From positions 4,290,163 to 4,354,162 of the forward strand of contig SSBO01000009.1 in assembly GCA_005281725.1 (NCBI GenBank): DNA of 64,000 nucleotides, in the 5' to 3' direction. Below the pieces are notes generated by a model. That model made no database searches, was not told the DNA's origin, and was given only the letters and a program-made list of their open reading frames with translations. The position numbers were made by a program, and so were the translations under genes. Positions within the stretch are counted from its first letter, which is position 1, and each line of letters begins with the position of its first letter. This stretch comes from Wuchereria bancrofti (taxonomy: Eukaryota > Nematoda > Chromadorea > Rhabditida > Onchocercidae). Positions 26,172 to 40,010 of the stretch are shown here, one piece after another.

Positions 26172-27287
26172 GGAGATTATAATGTATGAAATAGCACGAT
26201 CGACTGATAATGTGATCCTTCTTTTAAAGAGCTTTAAACTTCACCTCATGTAGTATCTTTTTTTTTTACTTTCACATTATTTTTGCGGGTTTTTATGAAT
26301 GAAATTTGTTTTTAGTTTTTGAGCCTGCAACAGTGCGACAAAAATTGTGTTAGTCGTAAGAATTTAATGAAGTTCGTCTTCCATTTTTCTTTTAGTTATG
26401 CACTTATCTGTAGCTGAAATCTTTTCATGGTGCCAGTTGTTTTTTCTTTTTAAAAATGTAATAATTTTTAAATGGTTTCATTAAACGAACTAATTTAAAT
26501 GATTTCGAAATTCTAAAAAAATTCTTTTGTCGTGCTTTTATAAGATGTCTTTCATTTTATCTTCGTGATCTCATAATTCTCCTGTCTTTCATTCATGTTT
26601 ATGTATTGCTAACGAAGGATTGGTGACGATTGTCAACTGCCAGGTTGTGATTTTTTTTTAATTTCTATTTCTTATTAGAAGTGTGATGTGGGATCAAATT
26701 CTAGAAGAACGAAAAATGATCATTTTGAAGTGTTTTGTATGAAAAGTGAACTGATTCGCGTTACTATCTCTTCTGAGCTCCCATAACTATGAAATATGTA
26801 TGAAAGTTTATTTCATAATTTTTTTTATCGCTGGAAACTCCAAGAGACCGTTTTTTGTTTCTACGAGATCATTTTTATCATAGGTGAACGTCATGACATT
26901 TATCTCTTTCATGTACACTATAGGGAAGTTCTCCACTTCTTTTGTTTATTCTGAAATGATTCAGAACTGATAGCAGGTTTTTTTAATATTGATATTTGTG
27001 TCAGTTAGCTCTTGGATAGTTCTGGCTTACTATTTTTCACATTGATGTGTTATTTGAAATGCGTGGTAATGGTTACCAAAGGAGTTCGAACCATATTGGA
27101 AATTAATGATAATATATAAATTACTTTGTTTCAACTTCGATAAAAAAATTATTTAAATTTAATTTCCAGTGTTATCCATATCAGTGATTCTTTAACACTG
27201 ATAAAATCAAATTAATTTAGTCTCTGCTGTGGTAAAAGACATATTAAGTAGATGAAGAGAAAGTAGAATTACTTTGGTTCATCACAG
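26172..27287 (+). other. Spacer between the two dehydrogenase 3' cassettes
   Basis: Non-coding AT-rich sequence with no open exon and no canonical AATAAA that I could see. It would be 3' untranslated sequence for cassette A transcripts and part of a long intron (24207-27287) for cassette B transcripts. Confidence 0.5.
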
Positions 27288-28417
27288 GTGAATTACCTTG
27301 CGCATTATATCCTATCAAGATCGCTGTTCAGTTTGCTGAAGAAGAATGTTCCATCTCGACTGGTTCTTGTAAGCAGCATTTGCTACGAATGGTTTGTTTT
27401 TTATTTCGTTTGGTTCTTTAGTATTTAGGTAAAGTGGAGGCTAGAAATAAAGTTTATGGACAAAAATTTCTTGATGGGTGCTAATGCTAGCATTTTTTTG
27501 GAACTTTAAAACGTGGCATGGAGGCACACATAATAATCTTTATATTTTAAAACACGGCAGCAAATGAAATGACCGTAGTACATGATACGATGATGGTATT
27601 CTATATATGTGATGGTCTTATAATTTTTTTTTAATTCTTTTTTTTAATTAAAATTTTTTAATTCATTTTGCGATCTAGAAAATACAGATGAAAACCGCGT
27701 TTAATAGGACTTTTTCTGTAATAAATGCACAATTTTAGGTATTCTCTAGATTGGTCAGATTTGGAAAGTTCGAAAACTTATGAGAAGTACACGCAGTACT
27801 CACGTACAAAGCTTATGATTCACTTGATGACGTTCAAGTTGGCTCGTTTGTTCAACAGATCTGGAGTTACTTGTAACGTTTTGGAACCAGGCGTCATCGA
27901 GACGAAACTTCTAAGGTTAGTTCGGAAGAGACATTGTCAAACTACAAAACTGCCTTAAAATATTAAATTTTTGAAATAAAGTAGTAGTAATGGACAGTGA
28001 GCATTTTCTAATCATTATGCTGCCCTTAAGCACACAAAATATTGCTTTCAAAGTCTCTGAAGAAATTTTCCCTTCTTGCATGTTTGCAGTGCTTTTATTC
28101 ACATTTATTTGAATTATTTTTAAACGTTAGTTAAAATCTAATGTCATCATTTTCATAAATAAGTCTGAATAGAAATTTCAACAAATTTCAGAGCTGGTGG
28201 TTATAGTGGAGCTCCTGTTTGTGAGGGTTCTCTAGTTTGCGTCTTTCTCTGTACCTCTGATAGTGTTACCAACGTGAATGGTGCTTATTACGACCACAAC
28301 TGTAAGCGTATAACCAAATTATTCAAAGATGCAGTGGATGAGAAGCAACAGGAAGATCTGTGGCAGCTAACTGATAAACTATGCGAAAAGAAAGGCATTA
28401 AACTTCCGAAAATATGA
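27288..28417 (+). CDS. Short-chain dehydrogenase alternative C-terminal cassette B
   Basis: Three exons, 27288-27391, 27739-27915 and 28192-28417, encode a full SDR C-terminal half with no N-terminal half of its own. The first exon is 104 bp, exactly as in cassette A; its acceptor is phase 0, and the later junctions are phase 2 and 2, again as in A. Splicing from the shared donor at 24207 gives TFQ-VNYLAHY, the canonical SDR junction, and a protein of about 291 residues. It keeps the Ser (LVLVSSICYEW), the catalytic YSRTK (Tyr 178, Lys 182) and NVLEPGVIETKL with the Pro-Gly turn, so this version should be active. It ends KGIKLPKI; an AATAAA lies about 290 bases downstream (near 28711). Either the two cassettes are mutually exclusive 3' ends of one gene, or B is a duplicate that lost its 5' exons. 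Confidence 0.8.
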
Positions 28418-28885
28418 TTTTTCTTTTCTAGTTTATAGGATTTATATTGGAGAATGATTGCTTTTTGGAAATTATCTCACTTTTTTGTTAGTTCCTGTTA
28501 TTTAGAATGATTGACTTTGTGAATTCTTGACCTGTTGTAAAATAATTCCCACTGGAAATCCAAACTACTTTCGTTATGTCATAGCTTATCAGCTTGTCAA
28601 ATTTATCGTTTGTTTAGTTTAACGATTTGTTAGTCGTTTGTTGTGTAAGTTCGGGGATAAATTTAGTGGCACTTTATGATTCATTTCTGTTCTTTTTATG
28701 CTGAAGGCTAAATAAATTCGATATTTTTGAAGCAGCTCTTCATTTTAAATAGTTTTGCTTTTCTGCCGGTGTCGTTTCATTTCCAGTTATTAGTAGATGG
28801 TGAGCTTATTTAGATGAATTATTTTAAAAGTCAAGTCAAATATTTCAATTATTTGTATTATGCAGACTACGGAACAGTATTCCGA

Positions 28886-30651
28886 ATGGCTGGAAGCGAA
28901 GAATTCCCAGTGGAGGTTGAGATTTTCGAAGATGTCCATGATTCTCAGTTTATTCGACCAATGAGAATGAAATTCAAAAGGGTGGGTATGTCCAACTGTT
29001 TCATTGGTTTATGTTGTGTTTTGATCTTAAGACCGTTAAATGATAATTCCGCTAGTTTCGTTAGTTCCGCTAGTTCCTTATCTCTCAAAATTAATTTCTA
29101 ACCTACTAGTTTTGGTTTTTTTCCTCTTGGAACATGCGTGTAATCCTCAAAGTAGGACGGTTTTAGGGTGATAAGCTTATCAAATGGGATCTTATTTTAC
29201 GTCACGATAGTGTTGCCTGTTTGTTATATCATAAACAGAAGCACTCGCTACTGTTTGTAAAACAATTCCGGCCAGGTAAGCGTCTGATTGATTTGGTATG
29301 TTTTTTGGGAAAACTTTAAATACGAACAATTTAAATTTTTTTTTTGGTTTATACTTAACAATGTAAACCTTGGGAGTGTCGTAATTTCAGCTATCTTTAG
29401 TCTAATACAAGCTTAAATTTCGAAAGTTTAGGATTATTTTACGCAAATTAGCTTTAAAAATTAGAATAGTTTGAAAGAAAATGAACTTTCTTATCCCAGA
29501 AATGATTTTAATACTCTGCGGTTTGCGAGAATTAAATCTATTGATTATAAGAATATGCGCAGTACTATTTATAAATGTATAATAACGTCTAACTTTGAGT
29601 TTCGGCACTGATTCAACCATCCTTTTGCTCTTTCAGCTGTTTATATATCAAGAGTACGTAGACTGGATGAGAATGTTAATAAAAAGTGGAATGAAATAAA
29701 TTGGTCAAAATATCCTATAAGTATGGGTGAAACGATCGAACTTTGTGCCGGTCTTATTGATAAATCGAATATTAGTTGGAGAAAGCATATTCAAGAAGAA
29801 ATTAATGAAGAGTGTGGTTATAAGGTCAACGAAAATGACATTAAGAGCATAAAAACGTTTGTGTAAGTACTCCGAATTCTCCTTTGTAATAGCATAATTT
29901 TTGAATATAAACAAAGCCAAAACTCTGGGCGAATTATAATGACGTAATAACCATTTTAAGTTTGAGACGCTTCGATATTGGTTCAGCCAAAGCTGGATAA
30001 AACTGTTAACAAAAGTTACAATAGTCTGAAAGAAAAAGGAGTTTCTTATTCCAATAATAAATCTAGTACGCTGCGGTCCGTCATTTGAATCTATAAAAAT
30101 GTTTCTTGATATTTTAGAACAGGTGTGGGTTCATCGGGTGCCCAACAAGAATTGTTTTACGCTGAGATTGACGAAACGATGAAAGTTAGTGAAGGAGGTG
30201 GTGTAGATTCTGAGAAAATCGAAAAGGTTTTGTATTATCACAATTATTTCTTTAAATAGTGAATGCTTCAACAAATTTCCGTTTGATACTGTTTGGAATG
30301 ATTAGAAAACCGATTTCTCGGTGTTTTAATAAGACGGATAGTTGTTCCACGAAGATATATCCCAATTGCTGAAAAATTTGACTTTTTCAAGGCTAGCAAT
30401 AAGGGAAACAATGCTGGGTGTCCCGGATATATTGACGCAAAGTGTGTCGAGCAGTTTCGTCGTATTAGTTTTTTATTGTGTGATTGGTATCAACAAATAA
30501 TTCCTAATCCATTCGTTAGTTGATAAATGTCCTTCTTCAGATTTTCATGACGATATCCGAAGCGCAGAAGTATTGTGAGCAAAAAGAAGTAGCAGGTTCT
30601 CCCGGAATGCTTTATGGTCTAATGTGGTTTTTCAAAAACCGGTGTAAATAA
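28886..30651 (+). CDS. NUDT14: NUDT14-like UDP-sugar (UDP-glucose) pyrophosphatase
   Basis: A Nudix hydrolase that cleaves UDP-glucose or ADP-ribose type substrates to sugar phosphate and nucleoside monophosphate in the cytosol. Five exons, 28886-28981, 29167-29275, 29637-29862, 30118-30226 and 30541-30651, join in frame to about 216 residues; the human protein is about 222. Diagnostic stretches are LRHDSVACLLYH, FVKQFRPAVY, ETIELCAGLID, then the Nudix box region with QEEINEECGY holding the metal-binding glutamates, and TGVGSSGAQQELFYAEI. The C-terminal SPGMLYGLMWFFKN matches the conserved end. The Arg of the REUxEE consensus is Glu here, where the human protein also departs from the consensus. 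The start at 28886 was chosen because it gives the family length and follows a TATGCAG acceptor by about 20 bases; an upstream in-frame ATG at 28814 lies before that acceptor. It starts about 470 bp after the SDR, same strand. Confidence 0.88.
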
Positions 30652-31547
30652 GTAACAGAATTTGAAGATATATGCGCTTTGTTTTCAAGATCCATTTTGA
30701 TATTAAGAATATGGCACCACATATATATGTAGTTTAACTGCTTAAAGGCAAACATTAAGAATCTATAACACAGATGAAGCATCGTAATTCGTCCAACAAA
30801 AATCGAGGAAAGCAGCCAGCAAAAGGATCATGAAAACCCAAATTAACTTGTGCCGTTGTGTGGAAAAACATATGCAAAGAGGGATCAAAAGAAAATAGCA
30901 TTTATATCCGGTGAATGTATGCATTTATATTTCGAAAATTAAATTGAAACAGAAAGTTATAAATTAGAATTAAATGCAATAAGAAATATCTATAATTTGG
31001 AGGTGGAATGACTTTGCATGCTTGAAATCTGACAAAGCTTATTATGCGTGATCAGCGTTTTATTAAAGTCTTTCTTATCGCTGTCAAATGGCAGAGGCAG
31101 TTTTGATGAAAAAAGTGAAAAACACTTAATATGAAATCAACCAAAATGAATGAGTAAAAATTATTTGAATAATTACACATTATAAAAGAAAAAAATCAAA
31201 GGCACACAGAAAAGAGCAAATTAAGAAAAGTGGAGACAGCATCAAATACACAAGAAAGGAAACAAAAATATATATCGACAGTGCAATCAGTCAGCTATTT
31301 GAAAACTGTCAACCAGATTTCTAGAGGATGAATTCTAAAATCTTATCTGAATCGCTAGAACCTTTCCTAATGTTAATGGATTCGGTCACCAATATCTTTC
31401 AGAGCGGAATATCACCAAACTATATAGCTTACAATTTTTGTTGATTTTAATTTCAGATTAAAGTAAGCCTTTTCATGTTTCTTTTTAATTATTGGCAGTG
31501 ATGTTAAACTGGATAAAATTCTTACAAGAAAAAAAACACCATCGGTT
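30652..31547. other. Convergent intergenic region
   Basis: Region between the 3' ends of the NUDT14-like gene (+) and kindlin (-). No gene seen. Confidence 0.5.
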
Positions 31548-34500
31548 TTAAGCCCATCCACCAGTTAATTTGTGGAAAAGCTCTTCATTCAATGTTTGAT
31601 TTTGTTCCTTGTTTCGCAGCGACAGGAAAATATAACCACCAATGAATTCATGTGCAACCTGAAAAGAAGTCATAGAAATTTTAATCCTTGGAATTCATGA
31701 GAGTGTTTAATGTTTGGGAATTGTTAAACTGCCATCTATAAACCAAAAAAAAAAGGATTTTTTTCTACCAAAAAACAACCTTGCAATCCGCAGATAAAGG
31801 TTTGAATTCGATATCCTCATCTTCGAACTGTATCTGGAAATGAAAAAAATCCTTTTCATTTTAATTTTATTTTCCTGTGTTTTTGCATTTGAGCTCTGGA
31901 ATTTGCAGAAGTCTTCATGAAAATGTTATTATATTCAAGTTCTAGCTGCGTTCACTTTACAAATCAGAAACTTTAATTTTACTCTTGTCTTTTAATTCAT
32001 ATCCTACTTAGAAATTACCCAATTTCTCAAAAAAGTACTTTTAATTTCATTTTAATTGCAGTAGTTGTAACTAAAGTCGAATATGATTAAATAAGTACAA
32101 AAGATACTCGAAACTATGTGATATCTACAAGATATATCTTATAAAAGAAAAAAAAAATTATGAAAAAAATCAAAGCCACTTTTAGGTGTCGAATTTCCCA
32201 ATTCACATGCCATTTTTTCATTGTTGAAAACCTCCATGTTTTCAAACTTTCTCCCGTATCTATATTCATTCTCATTATTCTATTGAAAGCAATACCCATC
32301 AATTCCGATTTCCGACTATTTCTAAAAAGGGAAGAATTATATATGTACAAAGAGATAATCTTCATGCGCATGCGAAACAAAGAAAACTTAATCTTTCAAG
32401 AATCTTACAAAAATCCAACAACCTGAATCGAACGATGAAGTAATGGATGCCATGTTCTGGTAGTGCTTCCCACGCTCGTATGTATTGCAATTTCGCTTCC
32501 GTGCTCGACAGATTTCGAACACTTGAATGTGCTTCCGCGATTCGTTGTTGGAGCTGCAACAATAACTAATTTACAAAATGATTTAACAAAGATTTAACAA
32601 AAAAACTGATTACAAAGATAAACAAAATGCTGAAAGTATCAGCTAGAAACAGCTTGCATAAATGTAAAGAATGTGCTATAAAACGAACGAAGCGAGGGAA
32701 CCAGCAGTTTCATAATCATAACCAAGGCTTCGAAAATTAAAGGCTTAACATTTCCTAAATATTTCAGTACACAAAATTTAAAGAGGAAATAAATGATATG
32801 TTTGGATACAGCAACACTCTTATTTTTCATCTTTCCACTCCACAAATTAACAAAGTATTTGCCTCGAATTATGCATAATATAGGCTCTGAAAATGAACTT
32901 ACTGCTTGCCTTGAACGCGCCCTACGAGCATATCTCTGCGAAACAAATTCATCAACATTAAAATCAGGAGGCAATTCTACAGCAAGATGTTTTTTCAGAG
33001 TGCTATTCTGCGCCCCTGCCACTGAAAAAAAAGGACAAATTCACATTAAAACTTATTGCAACTGAATTGGTTTTTTAGCCTTCATAGTTATTCAAATGTT
33101 CCAAATTACTTTAAACGGAGCAACAATATTCAACGAGTATATATTTACAAAATAAATTTTATCATTCATTCTAAAGAAATTATAAAATTAAGAATCAAAT
33201 AATAACTTTGCTTCGAATCGATATGCTAGATTAAATAACAGATAAAAGAAAATTCAAAAACCTCCTAACTGCATTTGAAGAAGTTTTTTAATAGAATCAA
33301 CTTCTAACTGATAACTCGCATCAGCCATCGTTTTTCCACGCGAAGCAAGACGGCATGCAGCCATCCAACGTGCATATTGATGCTCCTATAAGAAAAAAAA
33401 ACTTCTGAACCACTTTTCATGCAAATATCTCGGCAAATATTCATGAAAATCGATTGAAAATTCGTCGACCTTAACTATGTTTTCACCTTCATGCCATTAC
33501 CAATATGATTACGTGAGTTATGCATGTAACACAGCATTTCCCTATATGGAAAAAAGTGTTAATTTCTCTGTTAAACTCGTTGTCTCAATCATTTTTTAAT
33601 ATGAACTCACCGTGTCACATTTTAAAATCATTTCACTCATGCCTTCACTACTCGGTATAAGCAGTTTGATATGGAATTTTGAGTGTGCCAAGAAAACATC
33701 TGGTGTTACCTCGCATCCTAAAAAATAGAGTTTTTGTAGTAAAACAAAAAATGGGATCTGAACTTGAGAATAACGAAGAATTTGACGGTTTCTATTATAT
33801 TCTAATTGTACGAAATCCAACAACAGTTACCTTTATGAAAATATTTGATGGATATAACGAGCATCATCTATGAAGCCCTGTTAAGATCTTGGGTAAGAAG
33901 TTATGCAATACCACAAGAACCAAAATTGACAAAAAATTAGACTCAAGAAGAAAGTAGACCTTTAAGGCAGAAATGCCCCACTGGTGGACCGTTCATGTCA
34001 TTCGAATTCTGATGCCAGCTGAGATGTAAATCTCGAAATGAGAAATATGCTCGTTTAAAGCCTTTGAATGCTATTTTTTTCGGCCTGAATCATATGTTCC
34101 TGTCAAGGTAGAAATGTCAGCATAAAATTTTGACATAAAAAGAAGTAATCATTTCAACAGAACAGATGCAACAGTGAATAAAAATACTTACTGGAATAAA
34201 ACTGGATGCACTTATTATTCAGTAAAGCTGGTCCCTCATTGTTTATCTGATTTCTCAATAATTAACCACTTTCATATCTTTCAAAATTTTAAGATAATTA
34301 GCTATTGGTGCAAATTTACAAAAAATTTAATCTGTCAATTATTACTTCATATATTTGAGATAATCGGCAAGTTCAGGTACTTGCGTAAGGTCTGCTTTAC
34401 GATTGAAAGCTGCAGCGTCCAGATTTTGCTCCTGAACAATGTTCATAAACAGTTTTTAAACTGGAGTAGACATTTTAAAAGTCTTAATTTAGCTTAACAA

Positions 34501-37344
34501 ATGAAAAGTTTAAAAAACTACAAGATTCATGATTCAAAATAATGACTTACGAGTTCATCAAGTAATAAATCCACATCATCTTTCTCTGGAGCTTCTGGTT
34601 CCGGCAAATCACGCTGTAGGGTAGCTTGTAACTGCAAATGAAATATGTTTGTTTGTAACAGCAAATTTTGTTTAAAAACTTGAGTTTTCTCACGACTTTA
34701 ACAAGGCGGCTTAAAAACAAACTTGCAATGCAGCAAAAAGCATAGCTTCTTCCTCAGTATGATCAAATTCTTCCAGTAGAATCGACCATTTAGCCTGTTC
34801 GTACAACTGATTGATACGTACCGGGTCGTACTAAAAAGACACGACAATATGTAAGTTTCGCACTTCAAATATAAAAAGTTTGCACCTTAAAAGCTTTTTT
34901 TCACTTTATTACTATTTTTCAGAAAACTGAGGAGTATATTCGAAAAATAGCAAACATATACCTTAGGATTTATGTCAAAAAATGACATGTATTTGAATCG
35001 CAGAAGAACCATGTCACCTTCGGATATGCCTTGCTCCATAAGGGACCTGCAAAATGTCGTTGTATAGAAAAAGTTGTATTCAAATAAAAACAGACTATAA
35101 AACCTATTAACTGTTATTCATGGAGAATCGTATGAACTGTAACAAACAATTCAGTTTCTTCTTTTTCTACTTTTTTAATAGTGTGTATAAGATCAAAAGC
35201 CCTCAAAAATAAAATCTTTAAAACAAAATTTATTAATTAACAGGCACCCTCAATCGAAATATATTACCTTCACACACTATCCTTTCCAAGATTCTTATTC
35301 ATCAATACCTCTAATATTCCAAAGAAGACTAACTTTACAAGTAAAGATTTCAGCTGAATACTTTACCTCGACGAATCAAGCCAACCACGATTGAGCGCTG
35401 CTTTTTCTACATAATTCTGTGGCCTAAAGACACTCATTTCTTTACTTGGAATAATTCGCGGTGACTGCACAAGCGCCATGTCGTACTGCTCATTTTCGAG
35501 TCCTTCACAGAATGAAACGGAAGGCATAATGGGGTTGCGACCAATTGAACCACCATACTGCAAATTTGAAAGACTTTTGAAAAGTATAAAATCAAATTCA
35601 CAAACAGCTGAACTTCCGCAACATCTTATTTACCTTTAAATCTTGAATATATATTAAATTTTAAGTAAGCATCGAAAAGATAAGAAACAATAATGTAAAG
35701 ATAAGGCAACCAAAAGAAAAACTTACAGCACCAGGACCAGGACTCACGCCTCGTGGAACTGTTCCTGCACGCGGAAGTGAGCCAAGCTCACTAGCATTAA
35801 ATATTTGACCACTCGTTGACAACCCTGGACTGGTACCTCGACGAAGTGGTCGAGATAAGTTGGAAGTTGATGCACTGATCGGTTTCTGTCGGCGAAGGGT
35901 CCCAGGACCAATTGATTCCTGAAAAACACTTATAAAAATGAAAATTCGTGCAATTCAAATTTTAAGCTTACAAAAAATTCAAGTTTTAGCATTTTATATG
36001 TGAACTAAGATTCCAAAGGGATTTAAATTCACTGCTGATCCCAAAACAATGTAAAATCGATTTTTATTACTGGAGTTAGCAAAATATACCTACCTCTAAG
36101 TGTGGCAGTTGTTGCGGACCAGCTTGATCCAGCTCAAATCCAAGACCTTTCCTAAGAAGTTCCGGTGGTATAAATCGTACTAGCGACAATTCTTCAGAGT
36201 ACCTTATGCCTGAAATTTAAATTTCGTCCACCGTAATAACTTCCTTTCGAGTTATTGGTGAATATAAAAATATTGTAAAAATCCACTTAGGAACATATTA
36301 CAGGTAAAGAATAACTCACCGATTTCTCGACAAAGTTGCTGTGTGGCACGAACAATATTAACGGAAAAATCCAAGCGTGCATCAATCATTTGTAAATCCG
36401 GTAATTGCACTCTGGAAACATTTTTATATAAGAAAATTGAGTTCTGAGTCCTAAATAAAAGAAAATTTATCTAGCGATGTAGATAAAAATGGCTTTAGTT
36501 CAGCATACAGTTATTTACCAACTATCATCAATAGGTACAGTTCTGCCAAAAATTATACACTTTTTTAAATCCGCCTTACTTTCTTAACGCGGTTTATCTG
36601 CTACATTAACATTTTCTAATTAAATAACCTATAAAAACAAACATTGCCAGTTTGTGCTGAGGAGTAAACTCCAAGTTGCAATTTGCGGTAATACCAATTT
36701 GATCCAGAGTGCTGCGTGTATGAGTGAGCCAGCGTCTTTTTTCGGGCCACCAAAGTGCATGATCGCTCCAATCTTTGCTCACATCTGTAAATCTTTTCTC
36801 TTTTTACATTTGAATGGAAGACTTGATATCTCATTGTAACATTTTGAAAAAAATTTTATTCTGTAATCAATAAGCCATCATCATTAAAGACGTCGATTAA
36901 TAAGAAATGCGTAATTTAAATCTTATTGAGACTTCAATATACCGGCAAACAATTCATGCATTTTTTGAATAAATAAAGTTTTCTAAAGTACTTGAGAAAA
37001 ATGTAAACCATTTTCTTGCACAAAATCCAAATTATTGCTGGTAAGTAGCCGAAAGAAAATATGAGACAAGCGGAATTAAAACTCTAAGTTAAAATTAGAA
37101 AATGAATTTTCCTTATATTGACGGTATATTTTTGAAAGGTAACTCAGTTGAAAAGCACAATATAATAATTAGTAATTAGTACGATGAAGGACGAACCAAC
37201 TTCATCCACCAGTCTAAGCATTAAACCACCAATGTGCAACGATCCGGTAACATATAAATTTCGTTGGATGTTCAAATCAGTAACCAAAATCGAAATTTGC
37301 CAACTGCCATCGTTAGTTACATCGTTCTCTACCAAATGTGTCAT
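31548..37344 (-). CDS. unc-112: Kindlin / fermitin family protein (UNC-112 orthologue), complete
   Basis: Kindlins bind beta-integrin tails, ILK and paxillin at adhesions; in nematodes UNC-112 is essential for muscle dense bodies. Eighteen exons join in frame to about 717 residues, close to the size of C. elegans UNC-112 (about 720). Order: F0 ([20 protein letters not shown], exon 37344-37197), [10 protein letters not shown] in exon 36784-36643, an F1 insert rich in Ser/Pro/Gly (35918-35557), [13 protein letters not shown]2 ([20 protein letters not shown]), a PH domain inserted in F2 ([14 protein letters not shown] then [20 protein letters not shown], exons 34084-33611), [15 protein letters not shown], and F3 ([32 protein letters not shown]), ending KLTGGWA. 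In the F3 integrin-binding site, usually QW, the sequence is MKKWHVNWE. The first donor is GTTCGT. The start Met was chosen by alignment of the F0 domain. No spliced-leader acceptor is obvious just upstream. Confidence 0.95.
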
Positions 37345-40010
37345 TGTTTCTCTTAATGATAATTTTCATTAACTTTATGAAAATATAAATTACACAATTC
37401 ACGCGGCATAACACGTCAATTCATATCTGAATACAAGGGATAACATTTGACAAATCGTTGGAGAAAAAAGTGTCGGCATGTGAATACTTATTAAACATTG
37501 TTTTCCATAAAAATTCATGTAAAAACTTAACACATGTGACTCACAATAAATAGGAAGCAACCGATGTTAGAATATTGGCCCTAGCTGAGTGGCTGCATGG
37601 ATGTTAGCTTATGCCTTGCTTCGTTCACCCAACTTCACAGTTGCACTGTTGCAGTTCTTGCTTGCCACCAGAGTCAGCTAATTATCTCGTGAATGCAGCG
37701 TGCTTATGGCATCAGTTAGTGTACATACATACACACATACATACATACATACATAAGATACATTTACGAACAGCTTTTAGTGATAGATTCGAGCAAACAA
37801 GTAAGCACAGGAGTAAGAAAATAATCAGGATGATAGTGGCAGACAAGAAAGAGACGCTAATTGTAAGATAGTCAGGCTGGGACAAGTGGAATGAAGGATA
37901 TTAACGGATACCAAACTACCAATCCACCCACCAAAAGCAATAATTCCAGCTGTAGTGAGAGACATCAGTGAGAATTACTACTGCTAACTGCTAACATTAG
38001 TACGGGTGTGCATATTTTCCCAGTGTTAAGTAGGACCAGCATATTTAATGTCCAGAGTAGATGGAATGTTTTAAAGGCATCCGGTAAAAGTTAATGACGA
38101 TGCCATAATCCACTGAATGAAAGCCTCTGTATCTATCATATGTCTTGATAAGGCGTAAAATGTTTGGAACCAGAATTTAATAATAAATTTGACAATTACT
38201 ATTTTTTGACAACTGTCGCAGAATGTCAAGATCAGGAAGTGTCTATTCATTCAAGTCATCAGAGTTCAACTTCGTAATCCCATATTTCTAAAGCTATAGA
38301 AAAATTTGGAAGTGATTTGAAATTGGTATTTAACTTCTGGAAAAAATTTCCTATATCTCAATCACTACCCTTTAAATAGCAAGTGAAAATCTATTTCCTA
38401 AATAAATTTGGATTTTCAAACAAATCATGTAAATGAAGAAGTATCATAACTCAGCACATCTAATTCTACAAGCTACGAATAAAATAACGCAGAAACAAAG
38501 GAAAGTTAATTGGTTAATATTATCAAAAGTTCTGCAATATTTCAGTCAGGAAAAGGTTTTTACAGCAAACAATATCATGGATCTAAAGTTCTTACGCTTT
38601 ATCTGCGAAAACGCAAAAATGCAGAGCAAATGTTTATTTGCTTGAAACCTGAATACAAGTAAATTATAAATATATTTTAAAGCACAAAGAAAGGAATATA
38701 TTTTTAGAATTAAAAATCATTATTTTATGCTTTTCAAGCTGAGTCAGTATTTCTTATAATCCGTTTTTGTTTGATTCTTCTAAAGTAACAAAAACAGAAA
38801 AAAGACTGGACAACTTATTCAACATCGAATTAGGTAGCTTGAAAGCAAACTTTATAAACATATTTTTGGCAAAAAGAAAGGTTTTAAAATAAGTGAAATT
38901 TCTTTAGAGTGATAATAACTACATGACACTGAAAACTTTCTAGACCAAGTGCATACTAGTTACACAAGAAGAATTCTAAACTTGTAAAAAAATATTTAAA
39001 GTAAAGAAGATAAGCAATAAAAATAATAAAAGTTGTTTTATACCTAATGAAAAAAGGAAAAACTTTGGAAATCAATTACAAACAATCACTTCTAAATTAT
39101 CTGTTTAAAATTAGACAACATCAAGTCTTATTGGATTTAGCTTTCTGTTAAAATACAAAAAATAGCTCCACTTAACGAAGCCTAGCACTATAAGTAAACT
39201 ACAACAAAAAAGTTGAAATCGTAACTAATAACATTAATAATATCGCCATTGGCCAATCTGGTATTGGCACTAAGAGAGACGAACCTACAATGAAACATTT
39301 TATTTATTTTTTTTTTTAGTTTTTTTTTTTAACAGGTTATTTGAATTTGTAAAATCCATAAACATACTATAAAGGAAGATATACTGTTTGTGCACAAAAT
39401 TTTGGAAAAGTAAGAAAAAAACTAAAATGAAAGCCGCATAAAACGGGTAAATCCTCGATTTCAAATGCTCTTTTTTGTGTTCGAAACGACAATACAGTAA
39501 CTAATAATTAATAAGCTGGAAATAAAACTTGTTTTACTAAATGCTTGACACTTCATCTGTTATTTTAATTTGTTAATAGCAAGAAAATTGTTTCAATGTC
39601 ATTATTTATCTAACAGTAAAAATAAGAGGTGATTTAGAGATGGATGCAAACATTCGCAATCATCGAAATAATATCTTAAAAGCTTCCCAGGTAGTGGCAG
39701 CAACAGACAATTACTATCAAACAATCTGCTAGTAAAAGTTACTTATTTCTCATCTTCTAAAAGTTTTTAGTTCATTTACTTATTTAGTACAATTATTCCT
39801 ATGATATAAGTGTTGGAACAGCAAGAAAAAAACTTTACATAGTCATAAATGGTAATCTGTCAAAATGATTAATTATAACCCCAAGGTTATTTCCAAGATT
39901 ATAAAAAACTAGAAGTAGCGATAAACAGGACGTCTATTCAAAAGTATTGTTGATATAAGCATTGTTGAAGACAATCTATAAACAACTAACGCTATGTGCC
40001 AAAGTTGTAT
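37345..40010. other. Intergenic between kindlin start and galectin end
   Basis: No gene supported on either strand. Contains a short CATA microsatellite near 37.73 kb. The kindlin promoter should lie in its left part. Confidence 0.5.
37722..37755. repeat. (CATA)n microsatellite, short
   Basis: About eight tandem ACAT units with one CACA interruption. Confidence 0.85.

Noticed and set aside
27080..27100. Possible tRNA B-box (GGAGTTCGAACC on plus strand)
   Set aside because: Spacing departs from the GGTTCGANTCC consensus and no acceptor stem or A-box could be found nearby.
37144..37196. Extension of the kindlin first exon beyond EVG into hydrophobic sequence
   Set aside because: The GTTCGT donor at 37196 restores the conserved [13 protein letters not shown] junction, so the extension is intron.
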